7,155 bases of DNA from Candidatus Thorarchaeota archaeon (GTDB taxonomy: Archaea; Asgardarchaeota; Thorarchaeia; Thorarchaeales; Thorarchaeaceae), in contig JAEOST010000046.1 in assembly GCA_016840245.1 (NCBI GenBank), forward strand, positions 1 through 7,155, written 5' to 3'. Below, piece after piece: positions 1 to 4,989 of this stretch (positions are counted from its first letter, which is position 1; each line of letters begins with the position of its first letter). A program made the translations under genes and the position numbers. Under the pieces are notes generated by a model that saw nothing but the letters and a program-made list of their open reading frames with translations, was not told the origin of the DNA and made no database searches.

Positions 1-42
1 CATGAGATACTCGCCAAAATCAAGGAGGTCAAGTCACTGTGA
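1..42 (+). CDS. korA: 2-oxoacid:ferredoxin oxidoreductase alpha subunit, C-terminal end (partial)
   Basis: The first frame is open from the window edge and encodes HEILAKIKEVKSL followed by TGA at 40-42. The gene begins outside the window. An 'EI..KIKEV' tail fits the usual C-terminus of KorA-type alpha subunits, and the reading frame runs straight into korB with a 4-base overlap (GTGA, 39-42). In this enzyme family the alpha subunit directly precedes the beta subunit, so the identification rests mainly on gene order. The Shine-Dalgarno site of korB (AAGGAGGT, 22-29) lies inside these last codons. Too little is visible to exclude another alpha-type oxidoreductase subunit. Confidence 0.65.
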   Translation, partial: HEILAKIKEVKSL

Positions 43-887
43 CCGAAGCAGAAGTACCAATCCTAAAACATCCAATGGCAAAGTACGTTCGTGAAGACCG
101 ACAGCCTTGGATCTATTGTAGCGGTTGTTCTATTGGTGTAGTCACACAGATGATCGCGCGTGCCATTGACAATCTCGAACTCGACTTCAACAAAGTCGTC
201 GTCGTATCTGGTATCGGATGTACTGGGAGAACATCGGGTTACTTCAAGACTGGCACCTATCACACCACACATGGTAGGGCGATTGCCTTTGCAGAGGGTG
301 TTAAGATTGCAAACCCTGAACTTGAGGTCATCGTGGTCAGTGGTGATGGGGACTTAGCAGCTATTGGTGGAAATCACCTGATTCATGCGTGTAGACGTAA
401 CATCGACATGACCATCGTGTGTGTCAACAACTTCAACTACGGAATGACTGGAGGACAGTTCGGTCCAACAACTGAACATGAGAAGTTCTCACAGACAAGT
501 CCGAGACCAATAGGCAACATCGAACATCCATTCAACCTCGTTAAGCTTGCAGCCTCCTCAGGAGCCACATTTGTAGCACGATGGACTGCAGTGCAGGCTC
601 GACGAGCTACCAAGTCCATTGAGAAGGGTATCCAGAAAGAGGGATTGTCGTTCGTAGAAATCATTGGTGCATGTCCAACCGCTTACGGTCGGATGAACCG
701 TCTAGGTGACGGTGTTGAAATGCATCACCACCTGTTAGAGGTTGCAGAGATTCAGAATGGCCTACCACCACATGAGGCTGAACTTGACTATGCAACGAGA
801 ATTGTCTGTGGCGAGTTCGTAGATATCGATAAACCCGAGTACACAGCAGTCCTCCGAGAGGCACATGAAAAGGTCAGGAATAAGTGA
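39..887 (+). CDS. korB: 2-oxoacid:ferredoxin oxidoreductase, beta subunit (thiamine diphosphate and [4Fe-4S] binding)
   Basis: This cytoplasmic subunit carries the catalytic thiamine diphosphate and an iron-sulfur cluster. With CoA and ferredoxin the complex converts a 2-oxoacid, probably 2-oxoglutarate, to the acyl-CoA, CO2 and reduced ferredoxin. The 282-residue length is normal for KorB. Visible signs are the CSGC pair (Cys27, Cys30), Cys61 in SGIGCTGR, and Cys212 in GACPTAYGR. Their spacing (3, 31, 151) equals that of the four cluster ligands I recall for the Sulfolobus enzyme (12, 15, 46, 197). The thiamine diphosphate motif is GDGD (102-105) followed by NN at 130-131, then YGMTGGQ (134-140). 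The GTG start at 39 overlaps the alpha-subunit stop and follows a full Shine-Dalgarno, AAGGAGGT, at 9 bases. Substrate choice (2-oxoglutarate or another 2-oxoacid) is inferred from overall resemblance only. Confidence 0.93.
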   Translation: MTEAEVPILKHPMAKYVREDRQPWIYCSGCSIGVVTQMIARAIDNLELDFNKVVVVSGIGCTGRTSGYFKTGTYHTTHGRAIAFAEGVKIANPELEVIVVSGDGDLAAIGGNHLIHACRRNIDMTIVCVNNFNYGMTGGQFGPTTEHEKFSQTSPRPIGNIEHPFNLVKLAASSGATFVARWTAVQARRATKSIEKGIQKEGLSFVEIIGACPTAYGRMNRLGDGVEMHHHLLEVAEIQNGLPPHEAELDYATRIVCGEFVDIDKPEYTAVLREAHEKVRNK

Positions 888-1450
888 TTATAATGAGCCG
901 TTACGAGGTTAGAATTGGCGGTTTTGGAGGACAGGGAATTGTTACTATGGCAATGGTCCTAGGAGAGACCCTGTCACTGATTGACAAGAAGTTCGTTGTG
1001 CAGACTCAGAGCTACGGTCCAGAGGCAAGAGGCGGAGCGAGTAAGAGTGAGATTGTCATCAGCGATGATGAGATAGATTATCCAAAGGTTCAGACACCTG
1101 ATGTGTTCATTGTCCTCAGTAGAGCAGCATACTTGGAATATGTTGATGGACTCAAGGACGATGGTGTCCTAATCATTGATGAGGACTTGGTGGAGATTGA
1201 AGGAGACCTACCTGACGGAATCACAATCTATAGGGTCCCAGCCACTCGTATTGCAGACGAACAGGTTGGTAACAAACAGGCGACTAATGTTGTCATGCTT
1301 GGTGTCTTCTGTTCTATAACCGGAAAAGTGTCTGTAGAGGGTCTAAAGCAGCGAATCGAAGAGCGCTGGCCAAGATTCAAGGAGTCCAACCTTAAGGCAC
1401 TTGAGCTAGGTCTTAAGGCCGGCAAAGATGCTGTGCCAACTCATGCATAG
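884..1450 (+). CDS. korC: 2-oxoacid:ferredoxin oxidoreductase, gamma subunit
   Basis: This is the gamma domain as a separate protein, the typical archaeal arrangement. It binds CoA and packs against the alpha and beta subunits. Family marks are the glycine-rich N-terminus GGFGGQGI (12-19) and the QSYGPEARGG motif (42-51) that defines the POR/KOR gamma family. The 188-residue length is normal. Two starts are possible. GTG at 884 overlaps the korB stop by four bases (GTGA), just as korB overlaps korA, with a weak AGGT/AGG site upstream (871-878). ATG at 893 gives MSRYEVRIGGFGGQG, which is closer to usual family N-termini. I kept 884 because of the repeated overlap pattern; the difference is three residues. 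No separate ferredoxin-like delta subunit follows, so if one exists it lies upstream of the window. Confidence 0.92.
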   Translation: MIIMSRYEVRIGGFGGQGIVTMAMVLGETLSLIDKKFVVQTQSYGPEARGGASKSEIVISDDEIDYPKVQTPDVFIVLSRAAYLEYVDGLKDDGVLIIDEDLVEIEGDLPDGITIYRVPATRIADEQVGNKQATNVVMLGVFCSITGKVSVEGLKQRIEERWPRFKESNLKALELGLKAGKDAVPTHA

Positions 1451-1483
1451 ATTGTCCTTCACAAACTACGGAGAAACAATCTA
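1448..1483. terminator. Inverted repeat between convergent operons, possible bidirectional terminator
   Basis: TAGATTGT at 1448-1455 is matched by its exact reverse complement ACAATCTA at 1476-1483, with a 20-base loop. The left arm includes the korC stop codon, and the right arm ends 13 bases before the stop of the activator gene on the other strand. An 8-bp AT-rich stem could help end transcription of both operons. There is no T-run on either side, so it does not look like a strong intrinsic terminator. Confidence 0.3.
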
Positions 1484-1496
1484 CAAGAGAGTATAG

Positions 1497-2294
1497 CTAC
1501 TCAGATCCAAGGTCCTTCTCTAGAGCGATTATCGCAGCTCCTAAAGCACCAGTATACTGTGGTTCATGAGGCATCCACAATTCATGTTCTAATTGCTGCG
1601 ACAAATAGTGACGAAATGCAGGATTCATTGCTACCCCACCAGTAACCCCTATTGGAGCGACTATTTTCACTTGTCGTGCTAGACTCCGGACTTTGGATGC
1701 CATCGCTAGATGAACACCAGCGGCGATATTGGCTGGCGTGTCACCAGATCCAATACGTCCTATCACCTCACTCTCTGCAAAGACTGTACAGGTACTACTG
1801 ATTGTACTAGGTGAATCTGATTGTAGTGCCAAGGGGCCTAGTTCATCAATAGACACCTCAAGCACACGAGCCATGACCTCAAGAAATCTCCCAGTTCCTG
1901 CAGAGCACTTATCGTTCAGTTGAAAGTCTTCGGGACGACCGTTTTTTCCTATTCGAATGACCTTGGAGTCCTGCCCCCCTACATCGACAAGTAGACGTAT
2001 CTCTGGATTGAGGTGGTGAACTCCCACACTGTGACATGTAATCTCCGTTATTGAATCAGTGGCACTGTCAACCTGCCCTCGACCATAACCAGTACTCACT
2101 GTCACATTATTCTCTGCGGCAGCAGGTACCTTTGAAAAGAACTCCTGGATAACGCGCTCAGCAGCTCCTGAAGCTGATGCGCCTGTTTGGATGATATATC
2201 GTTCCCAAATCCCCCTATTTGGGTCCATCAATACTCCCTTAGTAGTTGTAGAACCTACATCAATGCCAATATAGAGTGTGGGAATTTCAGTCAC
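1497..2294 (-). CDS. 2-hydroxyacyl-CoA dehydratase activator, ATP-dependent [4Fe-4S] protein (HgdC/HadI/FldI family)
   Basis: This activator is an ASKHA-fold ATPase that works as a homodimer sharing one [4Fe-4S] cluster. It takes an electron from ferredoxin or flavodoxin and uses ATP to inject it into the dehydratase. Visible signs are the first phosphate loop GIDVGSTTTK (10-19), the second phosphate motif DVGGQDSK (104-111), and the two cluster cysteines, Cys130 in NDKCSAGTGRF and Cys169 in SSTCTVFAESE. Their 39-residue spacing equals that recalled for Acidaminococcus HgdC (127 and 166). A GVTGGVAMN motif lies in the C-terminal lobe. At 265 residues it matches the single-activator class. The start is GTG (2294) after GAGGT eight bases upstream; that site overlaps the stop of the preceding gene (TGAGGT), so translation is probably coupled. 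It is the last gene of the three-gene dehydratase operon. Confidence 0.95.
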   Translation of the reverse strand: MTEIPTLYIGIDVGSTTTKGVLMDPNRGIWERYIIQTGASASGAAERVIQEFFSKVPAAAENNVTVSTGYGRGQVDSATDSITEITCHSVGVHHLNPEIRLLVDVGGQDSKVIRIGKNGRPEDFQLNDKCSAGTGRFLEVMARVLEVSIDELGPLALQSDSPSTISSTCTVFAESEVIGRIGSGDTPANIAAGVHLAMASKVRSLARQVKIVAPIGVTGGVAMNPAFRHYLSQQLEHELWMPHEPQYTGALGAAIIALEKDLGSE

Positions 2295-2305
2295 CAGTTC
2301 AGACC

Positions 2306-3532
2306 TCAGATAAACATCTCAAGTAGTGCATCAACACGAGTCTGTATTTGAGCCTCGTTGAACAACCTGCTATCAACCATATCTCCTTCAATTATGACTC
2401 CAGGAACTCCAGTTCGTTCTGTGACAATCTCCTTTGACGTCAGTTGACCTAATGAGTATCGTTTGCATGAACGGACTGAGAACATAATGAATCCATCAAG
2501 ATCATAATCTTTGATCAACTGACACATCTTGTCCACTTTTGCCTCAAGCCCCTTGTTGAGATATACATTGGAATAGATATCTACCATACCATCGAATATG
2601 GAGTCTGTGTCGGCTCCAGCAACCAAACCGGACCATGCATGAGTATACGTGTCAGCTGGGAAACCAACTCCCCTTGCGGCAAGTTTGTTAAAGAAGCGAA
2701 GGATAAACCATGGGGGAATATTGTCCCAGAGAAGTCGTATCTTCTCATCTCGAATTGCACCAATTCCCTGTTTGACTCGTCCTTCTACTTCTTCAAGTAG
2801 GATTTCATAGAACTCCACACAATGTTCAGTACCTCGACTGGATACAACAGGTGCCATGGTCAAGAAACGGTCAGCGCAGTTCAAAGGACTCGGTTTGTTC
2901 TTACAGGCTTGAAGGGACTTCGACCAGAGTTCTATTGCCTTGCTTGAGAGCTCAGACACCTCACGAATTCTATCATCCTCAAGAGTTGTATTGAATGTAC
3001 TCCCAAGAAATTCCACGAGTTTCTTCAGTCCTTTCTTTACGTATGCCTTGTGATGCACAAGCTGTTCGCCTTCAATCGGAGGTGTATCCAAGAGGAATAC
3101 TGGTGCATTGGTCATCTCTGAGATTGCATCATACCACTTGAGTACCGTACCACATATGTTGTTACAAGCAAGAAGTGCCTGGGGTGTTGGCAGAGAACCC
3201 ATGGGAACATCATCAGGTCTGTCGGTTGACCCAATACTTACACGAGCATAGGAACAGAGCTCTTGGGAGTAACCTAGGTCTTCTGCATACCCACTTACCT
3301 CAGGACCTATCTTTTGTGCTCCGATTATAGCCCCTGCTTGCTCTGGATAGACAACACCGACATTCATTGCAATGGGTATTTCTACTGGGAAGCCAGAAGT
3401 TACCCACGTTAACCGACCTTCTTCACTTGCTGCTAGAGCTTCGAATCCCTGTCGGAATGCAATCTGTTGTAGAAGAGTCTGGGTCTCTAGTTTCCTGTAA
3501 GGTTTCTCATCCTTGTTTCTATCTTCGGACAT
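2306..3532 (-). CDS. 2-hydroxyacyl-CoA dehydratase subunit, HgdA/HadB/BcrB-like (PF06050 family)
   Basis: This is one half of the heterodimeric dehydratase core, which eliminates water from an (R)-2-hydroxyacyl-CoA through a ketyl radical after one-electron activation. Family signs are the N-terminal VTSGFPVEIP (44-53), GYSQELCSYARVSIG with Cys93 (87-101), LLACNNICGTVLKWY with Cys123 and Cys127 (120-134), and VRSCKRYSLGQ with Cys356. The C-terminal GVIIEGDMVDSR and TRVDALLEMF resemble the usual end of the family. Cys93, one of Cys123/Cys127, and Cys356 are the likely [4Fe-4S] ligands. The 408-residue length is typical. The ATG (3532) directly follows the TAG of the upstream subunit, and a strong AAGGAGG lies eight bases before it inside the end of that gene. 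The RSCK and CNNICG motifs also occur in benzoyl-CoA reductase BcrB, so a ring reductase cannot be ruled out on this subunit alone. Confidence 0.9.
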   Translation of the reverse strand: MSEDRNKDEKPYRKLETQTLLQQIAFRQGFEALAASEEGRLTWVTSGFPVEIPIAMNVGVVYPEQAGAIIGAQKIGPEVSGYAEDLGYSQELCSYARVSIGSTDRPDDVPMGSLPTPQALLACNNICGTVLKWYDAISEMTNAPVFLLDTPPIEGEQLVHHKAYVKKGLKKLVEFLGSTFNTTLEDDRIREVSELSSKAIELWSKSLQACKNKPSPLNCADRFLTMAPVVSSRGTEHCVEFYEILLEEVEGRVKQGIGAIRDEKIRLLWDNIPPWFILRFFNKLAARGVGFPADTYTHAWSGLVAGADTDSIFDGMVDIYSNVYLNKGLEAKVDKMCQLIKDYDLDGFIMFSVRSCKRYSLGQLTSKEIVTERTGVPGVIIEGDMVDSRLFNEAQIQTRVDALLEMFI

Positions 3533-4759
3533 CTAGCAACCCTCCTTACGTGAACCCAGTGTTTCTAAGAAACTCTGAATCCGTACCCCCAGACGAGACA
3601 TATCAGAGAGCTCGGAATCAAGTGGTAATCTCACGACTGGAATGTTCAGTTCAGACACTGCTTTCTCAATTGATGGTGTTTCGAACTCATCTGGGTCACA
3701 AAATGACTGCTCACAGATGATGAGGCCATGGATATAGAGATTTGACACGATATCCTTTAGGAATCTCACACGATCTGGGAGCCCCTCCTGTGTTGGTTCT
3801 CCTGGAGAGGTCAGAATAGACACGGCCATGGCTTCAAAGGGATCATCACCTTCGGGAGGTCGTGTAAACACAGTCTTTAATCCAAAGGACAGCACGTCGA
3901 GGACAATGATTGAATCTGAAGTCTTTGGTAGGCTTTCAATGATTCTTGTCAAGGCATCAGGATCTGTCATACCACCAATTACTGCGATTCGAGGATACGG
4001 GAGTTTTACTGGAAACTCAATTCCATGAAAATCCCGTTTCAATAGCGCTTCACGGAGAGTATCTCCAAATTCCTTCAAATTTCGTTCTTCTAATTCTTGA
4101 GAAACGCGTGTAGCAGTTTCTTTGATTTTTTCTAGCATTCCATCACTCGGTGCTGATAGAAAACCACGAACTAGTGATGCCAATTGAGAATATGTAATGG
4201 TTTTTGAATTGAGTAAACGTCCAATATAGAGAGTCTGTGCGGCCTCCCGAAAATCCTGCATCAACCGTACAGCATATCGATATCCATCTTCAGAAAAGGG
4301 ATAATCCAAGTCCTTAGATAGTCGTTCGCTAAGTAATCTCAACTCTTGAGCTAGAAACTCCTTTGATGCATCACTCTGGTCTGCAACAGGGTATGTCAAC
4401 CGAAACACTTTGTCATTAGGAAACCTGACCCGCCAAATATCTCCTAAATTCTGTAAAGAATCACAGGTATTCCCAGGGAAGATTAGACCAGCTACAAGTG
4501 GAAATTGATCCAGTTCGCGCTGACTGAACATGTTTCGGACCAATGAACACGCAAAAGTTTGAAGAGATGTTTCATACGCTCCACTCACATTTGGATTTGT
4601 CCTCAGAAGAGTTGGAGTAAAACCATGAGCAAGTATTAGCTCAAATGGTGCATGTGGGTATAACACACCTATCGCTGACCGACCCATACCTGCCAACTGG
4701 TCAAGTTCAGTCTTAGATTGCTCAATCACTTGATCGTTTGTCATCATGGCATTCCCCAT
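3533..4759 (-). CDS. 2-hydroxyacyl-CoA dehydratase subunit, HgdB/HadC/BcrC-like (PF06050 family)
   Basis: This is the second half of the dehydratase core and the first gene of the operon. Numbering from the ATG at 4759 (408 residues), the family signs are IGVLYPHAPFEL (30-41), Cys71 in FACSLVR, Cys99 in PGNTCDSLQNLGDIW, and Cys354 in ICEQSFCDPDEFETPS. That last motif precedes a typical IPVVRLPLDSE segment and a C-terminal RIQSFLE. Cys71, Cys99 and Cys354 are the likely ligands of this subunit's [4Fe-4S] cluster. The family more often has FCPYVR at the first site; here it is FACSLVR. The start is uncertain. TTG at 4771 would add four residues (412), while ATG at 4747 or 4744 would remove four or five. 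No start has a clear Shine-Dalgarno, unlike the two genes downstream. Substrate is unknown. Confidence 0.88.
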   Translation of the reverse strand: MGNAMMTNDQVIEQSKTELDQLAGMGRSAIGVLYPHAPFELILAHGFTPTLLRTNPNVSGAYETSLQTFACSLVRNMFSQRELDQFPLVAGLIFPGNTCDSLQNLGDIWRVRFPNDKVFRLTYPVADQSDASKEFLAQELRLLSERLSKDLDYPFSEDGYRYAVRLMQDFREAAQTLYIGRLLNSKTITYSQLASLVRGFLSAPSDGMLEKIKETATRVSQELEERNLKEFGDTLREALLKRDFHGIEFPVKLPYPRIAVIGGMTDPDALTRIIESLPKTSDSIIVLDVLSFGLKTVFTRPPEGDDPFEAMAVSILTSPGEPTQEGLPDRVRFLKDIVSNLYIHGLIICEQSFCDPDEFETPSIEKAVSELNIPVVRLPLDSELSDMSRLGVRIQSFLETLGSRKEGC

Positions 4760-4813
4760 TATAGCTTGCAATTCATTTTGGAGAGTATCTAGGACAACTG
4801 TTATTCATCTGTC

Positions 4814-4819
4814 TTATTT
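4814..4819 (-). promoter_or_regulatory. Possible TATA-like box of the dehydratase operon
   Basis: On the minus strand this reads AAATAA inside an A/T-rich stretch, 60 bases before the ATG at 4759. A transcript starting about 25 bases downstream would have a leader of roughly 30-35 bases. An alternative box is TTGTATAG a little further upstream (4841-4848). The same hexamer occurs before both acyl-CoA ligases. Archaeal promoters are degenerate, so this is weak. Confidence 0.25.
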
Positions 4820-4824
4820 GTTAC

Positions 4825-4838
4825 GTTAGACAGGTAAC
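4825..4838. promoter_or_regulatory. Dyad with TACCTGTCTA core, candidate operator (shared with the second ligase promoter)
   Basis: On the minus strand this reads GTTA-CCTGTC-TAAC, with four-base arms that are reverse complements. Its ten-base core TACCTGTCTA recurs exactly at 6818-6827 upstream of the second acyl-CoA ligase, where it is again flanked by short symmetric arms (ATA/TAT). It sits in the divergent control region between the dehydratase operon and the first ligase. It could bind one regulator common to these units. No regulator gene is visible in the window. Confidence 0.3.
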
Positions 4839-4908
4839 TTCTATACAAAGTGGTCGAAATCATTCAAAATCTGCTTTCTCGAAATCTGTAGAAGGAATTA
4901 TCAGTGGG

Positions 4909-4914
4909 AAATAA
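4909..4914 (+). promoter_or_regulatory. Possible TATA-like box of the first acyl-CoA ligase gene
   Basis: AAATAA lies 81 bases before the ligase start, very close to the 78 bases found for the second ligase. If it is the TATA element, transcription would begin near 4935, right at the 22-bp inverted repeat. No better A/T-rich box is closer to the gene. Confidence 0.28.
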
Positions 4915-4936
4915 CCTAAGGAGCCAATGCTATGAG

Positions 4937-4958
4937 GTCAGTTCAATGTAGAACTGAC
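4937..4958. promoter_or_regulatory. Perfect 22-bp inverted repeat, candidate operator or leader hairpin
   Basis: GTCAGTTC (4937-4944) and GAACTGAC (4951-4958) are exact reverse complements around a six-base spacer, AATGTA. The repeat ends 31 bases before the ligase start and would lie at or just after the predicted transcription start. Its size and symmetry suit a homodimeric repressor such as a TetR- or MarR-type protein. TetR-type regulators of fatty-acid genes are known in bacteria and in Sulfolobus. It could equally fold as an 8-bp hairpin in the mRNA leader. Confidence 0.45.
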
Positions 4959-4989
4959 ACATGATTAACAGATAACAGGAGAATCGTAC

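Noticed and set aside
3367..3720. 117-residue open frame on the plus strand spanning the junction of the two dehydratase subunit genes
   Set aside because: It lies wholly antisense to two well-supported genes, has no family resemblance I recognise, and shows no convincing ribosome-binding site.
1497..4759. Class I benzoyl-CoA reductase (BcrCBAD) operon
   Set aside because: Only one activator-type ATPase gene is present, of the homodimer size, and the order and number of subunits match 2-hydroxyacyl-CoA dehydratases better. It is kept as an alternative for the core subunits only.
4820..4838. GTTAC...GTAAC hairpin (5-bp arms, 9-base loop) before the dehydratase operon
   Set aside because: It is too short to mean much alone, and it overlaps the TACCTGTCTA dyad, which explains the symmetry better.
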